DNA of 64,000 bases from Gammaproteobacteria bacterium (GTDB lineage: Bacteria > Pseudomonadota > Gammaproteobacteria > Pseudomonadales > Azotimanducaceae), in contig JAPOVK010000016.1 in assembly GCA_026708185.1 (NCBI GenBank), forward strand, positions 140,290 to 204,289, written 5' to 3'. Shown here one piece after another: positions 9,155 through 18,258 of this stretch (position 1 is the stretch's first letter; each line of letters begins with the position of its first letter). Under the pieces are notes generated by a model, which made no database searches, was not told where the DNA came from, and was given only the letters and a program-made list of their open reading frames with translations. The position numbers were made by a program, and so were the translations under genes.

Positions 9155-10216
9155 TTGGACCGCTATCGCATCGCCGTCATTCCCGGAGACGGCATCGGCA
9201 AGGAGACCGTGCCGGAAGGCATCCGCGTGCTCGATGCCGTGGGCGCCCAATTCGGCATCGAATTCCATTGGGACCACTTCGATTGGAGTTGCGAGCGCTA
9301 CGCCAAGACCGGCGCGATGATGCCCGCCGACGGCATCGACGCGATCAGCGGCCACGATGCCATCTTCCTCGGCGCAGTCGGATTCCCCGGCGTGCCGGAT
9401 CACGTATCCCTCTGGGGCCTGTTGATCCCCATTCGGCGACAGTTCCAGCAGTACGTGAACCTGCGTCCGGTTCGCCTCCTGAAGGGAGTGGAGTCACCAC
9501 TGCGCGACCGCACGGCGGACGACATCGACTTCCTCGTCGTGCGCGAGAACAACGAGGGCGAGTACTCGGAGATCGGCGGTCGGCTGTTCGCGGGCACTGA
9601 CGACGAGACGGTGATGCAGGAGAGCGTCTTCACACGACGCGGCACGGACCGAATCATGCGCTATGCCTTTGAACTGGCTCGCACGCGACCCGCAAAGCAC
9701 GTCACCTCGGCGACCAAGTCCAACGGCATCACCTACACGATGCCGTTCTGGGACGAGCGCTTCGAGGCGGTGGCGGCGGACTACCCCGACATCGAGACTG
9801 CGAAGTTCCACGTCGACATCCTGGCAGCGCAGTTCGTCCTGCATCCCGACTGGTTCGACGTGGTCGTGGGCAGCAACCTGTTCGGCGACATCCTGTCGGA
9901 CCTAGGCCCGGCGATCGCCGGGACCATCGGCATCGCGCCCTCGGCGAACATCAACCCCGAGCGAGAGTTCCCGTCCATGTTCGAGCCGGTGCACGGCTCG
10001 GCGCCGGATATTGCGGGCCAGGGAATCTGCAACCCCATCGGCCAGATCTGGTCAGGGGCGATGATGCTCGAACACCTGGGGCAGGGGGAGGCCGCGCAGG
10101 CGGTGGAACGGGCCATCGAGACCGCGCTCGCCAACCCCCGCGTTCTGACCCCGGACATGGGCGGCGCGGGTGATACGAAGACGCTCGGCGGAGCCATAGC
10201 GCTCGCGGCCGCTTGA
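9155..10216 (+). CDS. Tartrate dehydrogenase/D-malate decarboxylating dehydrogenase-type enzyme
   Basis: Isocitrate/isopropylmalate dehydrogenase superfamily, 353 aa. Visible motifs are the N-terminal IPGDGIGKETVPEG, the NNEGEYSEIGGR substrate-loop region, NLFGDILSDLGPAIAGTIGIAPSANI near the Mg/NAD site and EPVHGSAPDIAGQGICNPIGQIWS. The NNEGEYS-type loop and the NPIGQIWS ending resemble TtuC/DmlA rather than LeuB. It would oxidatively decarboxylate a 2-hydroxy-dicarboxylate such as D-malate or tartrate using NAD+. The start is TTG 9155, 11 nt after folE, because sequence homology begins there (DRYRIAVIPGDGIG). Confidence 0.88.
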   Translation: MDRYRIAVIPGDGIGKETVPEGIRVLDAVGAQFGIEFHWDHFDWSCERYAKTGAMMPADGIDAISGHDAIFLGAVGFPGVPDHVSLWGLLIPIRRQFQQYVNLRPVRLLKGVESPLRDRTADDIDFLVVRENNEGEYSEIGGRLFAGTDDETVMQESVFTRRGTDRIMRYAFELARTRPAKHVTSATKSNGITYTMPFWDERFEAVAADYPDIETAKFHVDILAAQFVLHPDWFDVVVGSNLFGDILSDLGPAIAGTIGIAPSANINPEREFPSMFEPVHGSAPDIAGQGICNPIGQIWSGAMMLEHLGQGEAAQAVERAIETALANPRVLTPDMGGAGDTKTLGGAIALAAA

Positions 10217-10232
10217 CCGCCGCACGCATCTC

Positions 10233-13199
10233 CTAGAACCCGTATTGCAGCCCGATTCGCACCGTTCGCGGCTGCTGGAACCGGGTCGGGAACCCGAACG
10301 TCGCCGAAGGCTCTGTTCCCCAATAGCTGTCGGCGCGCTCGTCGACCTCGGTCTCCGCATCGAAGTCGAATACGTTGAAGATGTCGAGGCGGGCCGTCAG
10401 CTTGCCGCCGGCAGGGACCTCGCGCGTGTACTTGAGGCCGAAGTCGAGCCGGTAGATGTCCGATGTCGTACCCAGCGAGCCGCGAGGCGTCAGCCTGCCC
10501 TGCTGGTAGAACGAACTCGGACCGTAGAGGCGGGCATACCGGTCGTCGGGGTGGTAGCCGAATGCATTGCGCGGTCGACCGCTGGCCGCCTCCGCCGCAA
10601 AGCTCACCTGCCACCGCTCGGCAAACTGCCACGCCCCCCACAGTCTCAACATGTGCCGACGGTCGTTGGGCAAGTCCCCGGATGCCCCGTCGAGGAGGCC
10701 CGTGAAGTCGAACTGGGTGGTAACACCCGCAATGGACTCACCGGTATCGCTCCGAACCGTCCCCTCGTAGTTGCCGACACTGTGCGCGAGCGTGTAGGCA
10801 CCCCGAACGTAGAACACGCCGTCCCAAGGTCTCTTGACGTCCAGGGTCAACGCCTTGTAGTACCGCTTCGTCCGAGGGTAGCCGAGGTCATCGCCCGAGA
10901 GCGTGATCTCGTCGAGCCCGCCGTCGCCGCGGTCGTAGTAGATGCGTAGATCACGCCCGGGGTTGGCGACCACGTAGTTGAACTCGCCCCAAGCCCCAAG
11001 CGCCTCGTCGGTCGTGATGTCTTCGATACCCTGGACGAGGTTGCGGTACATCACAGAGACGTTCGCGACGTAGTCGGCGAAGACCTGCCACTCGTAGCCG
11101 AGGATGTACTCGTCCTGCGCCATCGGCTCGAGATCCCGGTCCACCAAGGTGCGCACATCCGCCGCAGCCCCGTCCGAGTACACGACCGGTGGACCGAGCC
11201 GCGTGGCCAAGTCCGCGCTGCCATCCTCGGCGATTGGGCCGTCGAGCACGAACCACTCCTCGGTGAGTCGCGTCGAGGACGCCATGAAAATGCTGACGAC
11301 GCTGGCCACCGGCAGGTGGTAGCGGCCGTAGTTCGCGTACACCTTCGAGGCGCCGTCGCCGCGAGGATCCCAGGCCACCCCGAGGCGCGGCGCGTATTGA
11401 TCCGTCATCTTCAAGAAGGAACGTCCCGCCGAATTGCGGTTGTCGAAGCGTTCGTTGCGCAAGCCGAGACGTAGCGTTGCGTTGACCGACGCGATCAACC
11501 ATTCGTCCTCGATGTACAAAGCCGAGGCGATCGCGTCGAAGTTGCCCCCAGTCGAGTATTCGCGATAGCGGGTACCGGCCGTGACGCCTTCAGGCACGAC
11601 CGCGCCGTTGCTCAGCACGGCACCCGGACGCAAGTCCACGTACCGGTAGTACCCTCCCCCCGAGTACTGCACGAGGTCGAACGATGTCTTGACTTCACGG
11701 TCGACTCCGAAGCGGAGCAGGTGCCTGTCGCCGATCGCCCACTCGAAATCGGCTCGCGCCACCTCGCGCTCATCCCTGGCCCCGCTCGCGACGAAGTTCG
11801 TCCAACAGCCGAGGGGTCGCCAGCGATGCGACCGCGAGTCGATGGCAAGCGGGCAGGCCGCGTCCTCGATTGATGCGTTGGTGAGATCGTACTCGCCGTT
11901 GCCCCAGAGAACCGACGTCGCAATGCGCGTACCGAAGTAGCCGCGATAGGCCAGGATGTGATTGACGCCACCACGCTCGAACCCGCTCCTCCTCAGCTCC
12001 TCGCCGACTTCGCCGGTCTCGTCGTCCCATAGAAAGGACGTGCGCTCGACCGTTCGGTCGTCCGAGAACCCGGTGTATTCGATGCGGTGATCGTCGGAGA
12101 GCAGCCAGTCGAGCTTAAGCCCCCAGAACCCGTCGTCGTCGACGTCGTCATAGCGCCGGCCCCATACGCTGTAGGTGCGCTCGTCGACGGCCCGGAAGTC
12201 GTAGATGCCATAGACCAGGAGCCGGTCCCGGACGAGCGGCCCGCCGACGGAAACGAACAGATCGAACTCGTCTTTGCCGCCCAGCCCGTCCACGGAGTCG
12301 TAGCGCCGCCAAACGGACGGATGCTCGACGTTCGGTACGTCGCCCCGGAGGGAATCCGGATCCAGGTAGCCCCCGAGCGTGAACTCCCACTCGTTCGTCC
12401 CACGCTTCGTAACGGAGTTGATCACGCCGCCCGTCGCTCGTCCGAACTCCGCACCGAAGCCCCCGGTCTTGAGCTGGAACTGATCGTAGAACTCGAACGG
12501 GACGGTACTCGCACCGAGCCCGTTGCGGAAGTTCGTGACGTTCATGCCGTTGATGTAGTAGACGTTCTCTGCAACGGATGCGCCACCGAGCGACGCATAG
12601 CCGTAGCCGGTGCCGTAGTGCTCGCGTCTGGCGTTCGTCCCGAACGCCGTGTCGCCGTAGACCGCGCCGGGCGCCATGAGCACCACTGCGTTCGGATCCC
12701 GTGGGATCGGCAGCCGCTCGATGTCGCCAGCGGTTACCGTCCTGGTCGTCTCGGAGCGCGTGACGTCCACGGGGGAGATCGAATCACCCACGACGACGAC
12801 TTCCTCGACCGCTCGGGGACTCTCCACCCTGAGATCGACCACCGTCCCCTCGCCGACGTTGACCTCCGCGATCACCGTGCTCGTCTGCCAGTTGCCGACG
12901 ACGGCCGTGACTGCATACCGTCCGACCGCTAGCCCGGAAAAACGGTAGCGGCCATCCGCGCCGCTGACCGCCGTGCGCGTACGCGCGGTGTCGATGTGCC
13001 AGGCCGTCACCGTCGCGTCCGACACCGGGCCCGAGGTTGCGAAGACCTGGCCGAGGACGTAGCCGAGCGTCTTCCCCTGCGCCTTGGCCGGCACCGCATG
13101 AGCCAGCGCAGCAACGACAAGGACACAGAAAACCGACGCAACGTGTTTGCGTCCCACGAACTCCCGCCTACGTAGATACCCCAGCATTCCGACCGACAT
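10233..13199 (-). CDS. Oar-like TonB-dependent receptor with carboxypeptidase-regulatory-like N-terminal domain
   Basis: Outer-membrane active transporter, about 988 aa. A signal peptide (VFCVLVVAALAHAVPAKAQG) is followed by a transthyretin-like/CarboxypepD_reg domain at roughly residues 45-125 (GADGRYRFSGLAVGRYAVTA). Next comes a plug domain (ETTRTVTAGDIERLPIPRDP, YYINGMNVTNFRNGLG), then a long Tyr/Trp-rich beta-barrel ending in an aromatic GLQYGF. Oar-type receptors take up peptides, glycans or other large ligands energised by TonB. ATG 13199 begins the signal sequence; the frame is open to 13265. It converges with the dehydrogenase gene, leaving 16 nt. No exbB/exbD/tonB is nearby. Confidence 0.92.
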   Translation of the reverse strand: MSVGMLGYLRRREFVGRKHVASVFCVLVVAALAHAVPAKAQGKTLGYVLGQVFATSGPVSDATVTAWHIDTARTRTAVSGADGRYRFSGLAVGRYAVTAVVGNWQTSTVIAEVNVGEGTVVDLRVESPRAVEEVVVVGDSISPVDVTRSETTRTVTAGDIERLPIPRDPNAVVLMAPGAVYGDTAFGTNARREHYGTGYGYASLGGASVAENVYYINGMNVTNFRNGLGASTVPFEFYDQFQLKTGGFGAEFGRATGGVINSVTKRGTNEWEFTLGGYLDPDSLRGDVPNVEHPSVWRRYDSVDGLGGKDEFDLFVSVGGPLVRDRLLVYGIYDFRAVDERTYSVWGRRYDDVDDDGFWGLKLDWLLSDDHRIEYTGFSDDRTVERTSFLWDDETGEVGEELRRSGFERGGVNHILAYRGYFGTRIATSVLWGNGEYDLTNASIEDAACPLAIDSRSHRWRPLGCWTNFVASGARDEREVARADFEWAIGDRHLLRFGVDREVKTSFDLVQYSGGGYYRYVDLRPGAVLSNGAVVPEGVTAGTRYREYSTGGNFDAIASALYIEDEWLIASVNATLRLGLRNERFDNRNSAGRSFLKMTDQYAPRLGVAWDPRGDGASKVYANYGRYHLPVASVVSIFMASSTRLTEEWFVLDGPIAEDGSADLATRLGPPVVYSDGAAADVRTLVDRDLEPMAQDEYILGYEWQVFADYVANVSVMYRNLVQGIEDITTDEALGAWGEFNYVVANPGRDLRIYYDRGDGGLDEITLSGDDLGYPRTKRYYKALTLDVKRPWDGVFYVRGAYTLAHSVGNYEGTVRSDTGESIAGVTTQFDFTGLLDGASGDLPNDRRHMLRLWGAWQFAERWQVSFAAEAASGRPRNAFGYHPDDRYARLYGPSSFYQQGRLTPRGSLGTTSDIYRLDFGLKYTREVPAGGKLTARLDIFNVFDFDAETEVDERADSYWGTEPSATFGFPTRFQQPRTVRIGLQYGF

Positions 13200-13450
13200 T
13201 TCTTGCGAGGGGCAGGCCCCTCGCGCTCCCCGGCTGAGGGCTCCTACGCCTTGCGTTGCAGTCAATCATAGCTGGCCCGGTTGAAGCCGGCACGCTCAAG
13301 CCGTTGACGTCGGAGAAGGTCGCGGTGGCAGGACCGCTCAATCGCCGATGCACAACGCGCCAGTCGGCGCGGTATGCTCGCTTGCCTGCAAGCGCCCCGC
13401 TGTCGAGCCTTCCACGGCCTATCGTCCACGTACCAAGGATTAGCCATTTC

Positions 13451-14545
13451 ATGAGCCTCGCCAAACGACGACCTCTCGATCTGATCGCGACTGCGACCCT
13501 CGCGATGACAGGCGGTCTCGCCGCCGCGGCAGACTCCCTGACCGTCGTGTCTTGGGGCGGGTCCTATGCCAAGGCCTGCGTCGACGGGTATCACAAGGCA
13601 TTCACCGACGAGACCGGGATCGAGATCAGGCTCGAGGATTACAACGGCGGCCTCGCCCAGGTGCGTGCCCAGATCGAGGCCGGCGCGGTGCACTGGGACG
13701 TCGTCGATGTAGAACTTGCGGACGGCGTGCGCGGCTGCGACGAAGGGCTATTCGAGCTCCTCGATCCCAAGACCCTGCCGCCGGGTGCCGGCGGCGAGGC
13801 GCCGGTGGACGACTACTACCCCGGCATGATCACCGATTGCGGTGCGAACCAGCTCTTCTACTCCACCGTGTACGCGTACAACGCCGAACGGTTCTCCGGG
13901 GAGAAGCCGGCCACCATCGAGGATTTCTTCGACCTCGAGCGATTCCCGGGTAGGCGGGGCATGCGCCGGTCGCCCGTGGTCAACCTCGAGTTCGCCCTCC
14001 TGGGCGACGGCGTGCCGGTCGAGCAAGTCTACGAGGTGCTCGACACCAGGGCCGGCGTCGACCGGGCGTTCCGCAAACTCGATACGATCAAGGACGAGAT
14101 CGTCTGGTGGGAAGCCGGTGCGCAGCCGCCGCAAATGCTGGCCGACGGCGAGGTGGTGATGTCGACCGCCTACAACGGGCGGATCTTCAATGCCCAGACC
14201 ATCGAGGAGCAGCCGTTCGTCATCGTCTGGGACGGCCAGGTGCTCGACACGGGCTACTTGGCCATCCTCTCGGGAGCACCGAACCTCGCGGCCGCGCGCG
14301 AGTTCGTCAGCTTCGCATCGCGTCCGGCGTCCATGGCCGGTGTGACGCGGCACATCTCCTACGGCCCGACGCGCCTATCCGCGCAGCCCCTGGTCGGAAC
14401 GCACGCTGCGACGGGCGTCGAAATGCGCCCCCACCTGCCGAGCAACCCCGAGAACATGAAGCGCGCCCTGCCCAACGACTGGCAGTGGTGGAGCGACAAC
14501 CGCGACGAGATGAACGTCCGTTTCGCCGTGTGGCTGGCGCGGTGA
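13451..14545 (+). CDS. Polyamine/spermidine-type ABC substrate-binding protein (orphan)
   Basis: Periplasmic binding protein of the PotD/SBP_bac_8 group, 364 aa. A signal peptide (LIATATLAMTGGLAAAAD) precedes LTVVSWGGSYAKACVDGYHKAF, the typical first strand of spermidine/putrescine-type binders. The later AYNGRIFNAQ and WDGQVLDTGYLAI match the ligand-cleft segments of this family. ATG 13451 starts the signal peptide; the frame is open to 13256 but that part is not family-like. No permease or ATPase gene follows. The nearest incomplete system is the FbpBC-type pair at 0.3-3.3 kb, and whether they cooperate is unknown. Confidence 0.85.
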   Translation: MSLAKRRPLDLIATATLAMTGGLAAAADSLTVVSWGGSYAKACVDGYHKAFTDETGIEIRLEDYNGGLAQVRAQIEAGAVHWDVVDVELADGVRGCDEGLFELLDPKTLPPGAGGEAPVDDYYPGMITDCGANQLFYSTVYAYNAERFSGEKPATIEDFFDLERFPGRRGMRRSPVVNLEFALLGDGVPVEQVYEVLDTRAGVDRAFRKLDTIKDEIVWWEAGAQPPQMLADGEVVMSTAYNGRIFNAQTIEEQPFVIVWDGQVLDTGYLAILSGAPNLAAAREFVSFASRPASMAGVTRHISYGPTRLSAQPLVGTHAATGVEMRPHLPSNPENMKRALPNDWQWWSDNRDEMNVRFAVWLAR

Positions 14546-14610
14546 GGCAACGCAACGCCGTCCTGCTCAGCACAGACCGTGGCGCAGCGGAAACCACGCT
14601 CGACAGCAGC

Positions 14611-14639
14611 TTGACGCGGGATGTGACAGCGGCCACTCT
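14611..14639 (+). promoter_or_regulatory. Candidate sigma70 promoter for the first peptide-binding gene
   Basis: TTGACG at 14611-14616 and CACTCT at 14634-14639 are separated by 17 nt, ahead of ATG 14673. The same arrangement (TTGACG, 17 nt, CACTAT) precedes the second copy of the gene, and the intervening bases are related. Conservation in both leaders is the main support. Confidence 0.45.
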
Positions 14640-14672
14640 CCAAGTCCGTAGGCCACAAGACAGGGGAAGCGT

Positions 14673-16634
14673 ATGCAGCAGCCGCGACCCCGCACCTTAG
14701 GCAAAACAGCCGCGTCGCTCGGCTTCGCATTGGCCTCTTGTGCCGCACTCGCCAACGCCCCCGATGGCGAGCCGCCGTGGCCCAAGGAGTGGTTCGAGCC
14801 GCCCTTGAAGGCGAGCCAAGTCGGCCTCACCCGCTTCGCGCAGAGCCCCTATCTCGACGACCGCGACCTGCCCCCGGTCGAGGAACGCCTTCCCGACGAT
14901 CCGATCATCATCGAGCCCTACCGAGACATCGGCAAGTACGGCGGCACGGCGCGCATCACCCTCTGGGACACCTGGCAGTTCTTCAACTGGGAGCACGCCC
15001 TCACCCTCTCAGCGAACATGCGCGACGTGCTGCCGAACCTCGCCGAGTCCTGGGAGTTGAGCGAGGACGGGCGCATCACCACCATCCACCTGCGCCCGGG
15101 CATCAAGTGGTCCGACGGCCACCCGCTCACGGCGGACGACTTCATGTTCCGGCTCAAACACGTCTGGCAGGACCCGGACATCTCGCCGGTGGTCTACCGC
15201 CTGGTCCAAGGCTGCGAGTTCGTCAAGATCGACGACTACACGTTCCAGTACGTCTTCCCCGAGCCGAACCCCATGTTCGCCAACTTCTTCGCCCAGTACG
15301 GCTCGCACTTCGTCGACCCCATGCACTTCTTCAAGAACTACCACGGCGCCTTCCGCGACAAGGCGGAACTCGATGCCATGGTCGAGGAGGAGGGGTTCGT
15401 CACCTGGATGGCGATGTACGGAGCGTTGCGCGGCTGGGGCAACGAGGACGCGGTGAAGGTGCCGACGCTGCGCGCCTACCGGGTGATCGAGCGCACGCCG
15501 ACGAAGATGCGCCTGGAGCGCAACCCGTACTACCACAAGGTCGACCCGGCCGGGAACCAGCTCCCCTACATCGACAAGATCGACGCGATCATCCTGCTCG
15601 AGAACTCCAAGATGATCGCCTTCCAGGCTGCCACAGGGCAGCTCGACTTCGCGGCGTATGCCTTGAAGACCGAGGACATCCCGCTTCTGAAGCTCGGCGA
15701 GGTCAAGGGCGTCAACACCGTCCACGTCTGGACGCGGCTGCACATCAGCGACGTCTCCATCCAGCCGAACTACAACTACGACGACCCGAAGTACCGGGAA
15801 CTGCTCTGGGGCACCGGGGAGCGGCGCTTCGTCCGTGCGCTGTCGCATGCCATCGACCGGCCGCAGATGAACGACGTGATCTACTACGGTCGCGGCGTCC
15901 CGAGCCAGGTCACCGCCCACCCGACGAGCCGCTGGTACGAGGAGCGCTTCGCGAACGCCCATACCCGCTACGATCCGGACTACTCCCGCCAACTGCTCGA
16001 TGAACTGGGCCTGCACGACGTCAACGGCGACGGGCTACGCGAGTACCCCGACGGCACGCCGCTCACCATCACCTTCGAATACCTCGACTTCGAGACGCCG
16101 AAGACGATGACGATGGAATTGGTGCGCGACTACTGGCGCGAAGTGGGCATCGACATGCGCCTGAAGTCCGTCGAGCGCCGACTGCAGTCGGAGCGCGCGC
16201 AGGCCAACAAGATGCAGATGACGCTGTGGCACGCCGACAAAGTCACCGACATCCTGTTCCCGCTGGTGCCCGACTGGTTCTATCCGCACCGCTCGGGGTG
16301 GGACATCGCCATGTGGAACCACTGGGCTCGCTACTACCAGACCGACGGGCGCCTCGGCGAGGAGCCGCCGCCGCTCGTCAAGAACCTGCAGTTCTGGGGC
16401 GATGAACTACGCGAGGCGACGACGGAGGAGCACCGGACCAAGGCCGCCAAGACGCTGCTCGAGGCCGCCGCCGAGAACCTCTGGACCATCGGCACGGTCG
16501 GCCAGGCGCCGCATCCGGTGGTCGTCTCCAACCGGTTGAAGAACGTGACGTCAACGGGGATCTGGGGCTGGGACAACCGCTGGACGCTGGCCTACCACCC
16601 GTCCACCTGGTACTTCGACGAGGACGAGCCCTGA
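14673..16634 (+). CDS. Peptide/oligopeptide ABC transporter substrate-binding protein, copy 1
   Basis: SBP_bac_5 family protein (DppA/OppA type), 653 aa, that would deliver peptides or related solutes to the DppBCDF-type transporter downstream. The N-terminus has a secretion signal (LGFALASCAALANA; LASC could be a lipobox). The core contains HLRPGIKWSDGHPLTADDF and ERNPYYHKVDPAGNQLPYID, typical of the family. ATG 14673 is preceded by AGGGGAAGC. From about residue 40 to the C-terminus it is almost identical, protein and DNA, to the gene at 18374. It is cut off from the rest of the operon by two toxin-antitoxin modules on the other strand. Confidence 0.93.
   Translation: MQQPRPRTLGKTAASLGFALASCAALANAPDGEPPWPKEWFEPPLKASQVGLTRFAQSPYLDDRDLPPVEERLPDDPIIIEPYRDIGKYGGTARITLWDTWQFFNWEHALTLSANMRDVLPNLAESWELSEDGRITTIHLRPGIKWSDGHPLTADDFMFRLKHVWQDPDISPVVYRLVQGCEFVKIDDYTFQYVFPEPNPMFANFFAQYGSHFVDPMHFFKNYHGAFRDKAELDAMVEEEGFVTWMAMYGALRGWGNEDAVKVPTLRAYRVIERTPTKMRLERNPYYHKVDPAGNQLPYIDKIDAIILLENSKMIAFQAATGQLDFAAYALKTEDIPLLKLGEVKGVNTVHVWTRLHISDVSIQPNYNYDDPKYRELLWGTGERRFVRALSHAIDRPQMNDVIYYGRGVPSQVTAHPTSRWYEERFANAHTRYDPDYSRQLLDELGLHDVNGDGLREYPDGTPLTITFEYLDFETPKTMTMELVRDYWREVGIDMRLKSVERRLQSERAQANKMQMTLWHADKVTDILFPLVPDWFYPHRSGWDIAMWNHWARYYQTDGRLGEEPPPLVKNLQFWGDELREATTEEHRTKAAKTLLEAAAENLWTIGTVGQAPHPVVVSNRLKNVTSTGIWGWDNRWTLAYHPSTWYFDEDEP
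14786..16623 (+). repeat. Long direct repeat, unit A (duplicated binding-protein gene)
   Basis: This stretch matches 18499-20336 at a constant offset of 3713 bp from the WFEPP codons to the final TWYFDE codons, with no indels seen at the points checked. Long runs are identical and most differences are single third-position changes. The signal-peptide region and last few codons differ. This is a segmental duplication or a pair kept alike by gene conversion. Confidence 0.85.
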
Positions 16635-16644
16635 CTTTTCGCGG

Positions 16645-17070
16645 TCAGCCCGTCTTCGCTTGGGGAAGCCAATTCTCCTGATCGAGTCTTGACACCCTCC
16701 GGAAGTGCCGCTCGTTGTTAGTGACGAGCGTAGAGCCGGAACTCAAGGCATGCGCGGCGATCATTGCGTCGTTGTTCCCGATAGGTGCCCCGTCCGCGGG
16801 CAGTTCGGCTTGGATGCGTGCGAACTCGTCCGCTTCGGGCATGCCCCAGGCGAGGACACCACTCAGCCGGTCACATAGGGCCTGAACAGCCGCGCCATGC
16901 CTGCGTGCGCTGCTTGAGCGCAACGCACCAAGTCTCAACTCCGCGTATGTGATGGCAGAAATGCATACGGCCGCGCCGGAGCGGGTCCGGGTTTGCAGGA
17001 CCGCGAGCAGCCTAGGGTCACGCTGCCGTATGACGTGGCTGCAGATGTCGGTGTCGAGCATGTACCGCAT
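16645..17070 (-). CDS. vapC: VapC-type PIN-domain ribonuclease toxin
   Basis: PIN-fold Mg-dependent RNase, 141 aa. Active-site acidic residues are Asp6 (YMLDTDICS), Glu44 (TYAELRLG) and Asp101 (GNNDAMIAAHA), with the C-terminal LVTNNERHF stretch taking the place of the usual TNNxRDF. VapC toxins cleave tRNA or rRNA when not bound by VapB. ATG 17070 follows the antitoxin stop by 14 nt. It is convergent with the first peptide-binding gene, leaving 10 nt between stops. Confidence 0.9.
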   Translation of the reverse strand: MRYMLDTDICSHVIRQRDPRLLAVLQTRTRSGAAVCISAITYAELRLGALRSSSARRHGAAVQALCDRLSGVLAWGMPEADEFARIQAELPADGAPIGNNDAMIAAHALSSGSTLVTNNERHFRRVSRLDQENWLPQAKTG

Positions 17071-17084
17071 AGCCGCTTCAAGCC

Positions 17085-17318
17085 CTACAGGTCAACCCGG
17101 CCATCGTCCAGCAGGTCCGGGCGGTCCACCATGAAGTCGTCATCGACTTCAGGCGCGTCCGCAGCGAAAGACTCCCAGCTCTTGCGGACCGGGGCCAACA
17201 AGAGGCCGTCGCCATGCCGGCTAATGACCACCTCGTTGACACCTTCGAATTCAAGGGCCTTGGGGATCCGGACAGCCTGACTCCGACCATTCGTGAACAA
17301 CTTGGCCGTTGCTTCCAT
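17085..17318 (-). CDS. vapB: VapB-type antitoxin (SpoVT/AbrB fold)
   Basis: DNA-binding antitoxin, 77 aa. The N-terminal swapped-hairpin domain reads MEATAKLFTNGRSQAVRIPK, diagnostic of AbrB-type VapB. The acidic C-terminal tail (EVDDDFMVDRPDLLDD) would wrap the toxin. ATG 17318 is chosen because AGGGGA lies 8 nt upstream and the domain starts there. It is transcribed ahead of vapC and presumably autoregulates the pair through the AT-rich leader. Confidence 0.9.
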   Translation of the reverse strand: MEATAKLFTNGRSQAVRIPKALEFEGVNEVVISRHGDGLLLAPVRKSWESFAADAPEVDDDFMVDRPDLLDDGRVDL

Positions 17319-17333
17319 CGTCACATCCCCTGC

Positions 17334-17370
17334 ATAGACGGACACTATATATCACGAGCATATGCCAGCT
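17334..17370 (-). promoter_or_regulatory. AT-rich leader, probable promoter/operator of the first vapBC pair
   Basis: On the minus strand this reads GCATATGC, then GATATATAGTG, then GTC, about 20-50 bp upstream of the antitoxin ATG. The run of A/T is unusual against the GC-rich background. TATATA could serve as a -10 element and GCATATGC is a small palindrome. No long inverted repeat is visible. Confidence 0.35.
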
Positions 17371-17456
17371 ACAACACGGCATCCCATGGAATCCTACGCC
17401 ACCAGCCACGGCACACGAAGATCCTCTTGGACAATGATCGGGTCAACCAGCCTTGC

Positions 17457-17858
17457 CTACCCGGCCTGCAGTATCTGAGCTCCGACCCGTGTGATGGAAC
17501 GGAAGTGGCTGTCGAAGGTCAGCAACGTCGCACCGGCACGAATGGTTGTGGCGGCGATCCAGAGATCGTTGGTGGGCACAGGTTGTCCTTGGGCCCGGAG
17601 ATCCACGAAAACTTCGCCGTAAATCCTGGCGACGTCCGCGTCGATCGCCAGGACCTCCACCAAGGGGTGCGCCAGGAATTCGGCCAATCGCTCAGCGTTT
17701 CTATGTGCCTGGCTCCCGATCCCGAAGCCGGCCCAGAGTTCGCCGAGGACGACGCTCGGCACACCGACCCATTCCGCTTGATCTATCCAGGCGACTGCGT
17801 CAGGTTGGCCACGCCGGAAGTTGCTGTAAGCCGACGTATCCAGGCAAATCCGCGTCAC
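17457..17858 (-). CDS. PIN-domain ribonuclease toxin (VapC/FitB type), second module
   Basis: PIN-fold protein, 133 aa. Catalytic acids are Asp7 (CLDTSAYSNF), Glu40 (LGELWAGF), Asp98 (TNDLWIAA) and Asp116 (TFDSHF). It differs substantially from the first VapC, so this is an independent module and not a duplicate. GTG 17858 overlaps the antitoxin stop by 4 nt (GTGA), the usual coupling for this class. Confidence 0.9.
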   Translation of the reverse strand: MTRICLDTSAYSNFRRGQPDAVAWIDQAEWVGVPSVVLGELWAGFGIGSQAHRNAERLAEFLAHPLVEVLAIDADVARIYGEVFVDLRAQGQPVPTNDLWIAATTIRAGATLLTFDSHFRSITRVGAQILQAG

Positions 17859-18103
17859 TTCCAGAGTTCGTCGTCGATCTCGTTGAATGACGCCGTAGCG
17901 GCCTCGAACTGTCGATACTCCTCCTCGGTCCAGTCGCCGGAGAGACCTCGCAGACCGTTGCTTCGTGGCTTGCCCGAGATTCCGAGCGCCTCTGCTACCA
18001 ACGCGAGCACCGTGCGATTGAGGGAAAGGCCACGCCGCAACCGCTCCGCGTCGAGAGCATGTGCGACCTCGCTAGGCACGTTTCGGATTGTCATCGTTTT
18101 CAC
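17855..18103 (-). CDS. FitA/VapB-type ribbon-helix-helix antitoxin, second module
   Basis: About 82 aa. The N-terminus KTMTIRNVPSEVAHALDAE followed by LSLNRTVLALV is a ribbon-helix-helix DNA-binding domain of the FitA-like antitoxin class. The C-terminal WTEEEYRQFEAATASFNEIDDELWK is the toxin-binding tail. GTG 18103 gives the conserved KTMTIR start; ATG 18094 is the alternative. A clear inverted repeat lies 18-37 bp upstream. Gene order antitoxin-toxin with a 4-nt overlap is typical. Confidence 0.88.
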   Translation of the reverse strand: MKTMTIRNVPSEVAHALDAERLRRGLSLNRTVLALVAEALGISGKPRSNGLRGLSGDWTEEEYRQFEAATASFNEIDDELWK

Positions 18104-18120
18104 TGGACGACACTGAACAT

Positions 18121-18150
18121 GACTGCAGATCAATGCAGTCTATGACTGCA
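18121..18150. promoter_or_regulatory. Operator-like inverted repeat upstream of the second antitoxin
   Basis: GACTGCA (18121-18127), 6-nt spacer, TGCAGTC (18134-18140), followed by a third half-site GACTGCA at 18144-18150. Perfect 7-bp arms directly upstream of a ribbon-helix-helix antitoxin gene suggest an autoregulatory operator. Confidence 0.6.
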
Positions 18151-18258
18151 TCTTGATGATGTCAACGCGCCGCGCCATGCAAGCCCGCCTGGTCCACACC
18201 GGCTGCGGAGGGATGCCGCGCCGTCGCGACCCACACGTGTGCTTGCCGGCAACGCCGC

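Noticed and set aside
15009..16016. 335-residue minus-strand frame inside the first peptide-binding gene, with a similar one at 18443-19456
   Set aside because: Both are antisense shadows of the duplicated binding-protein genes; they look conserved only because the host genes are nearly identical.
17319..17456. Possible extra gene between the two toxin-antitoxin modules
   Set aside because: Only 138 bp; it holds the AT-rich leader of the first antitoxin and no coding pattern.
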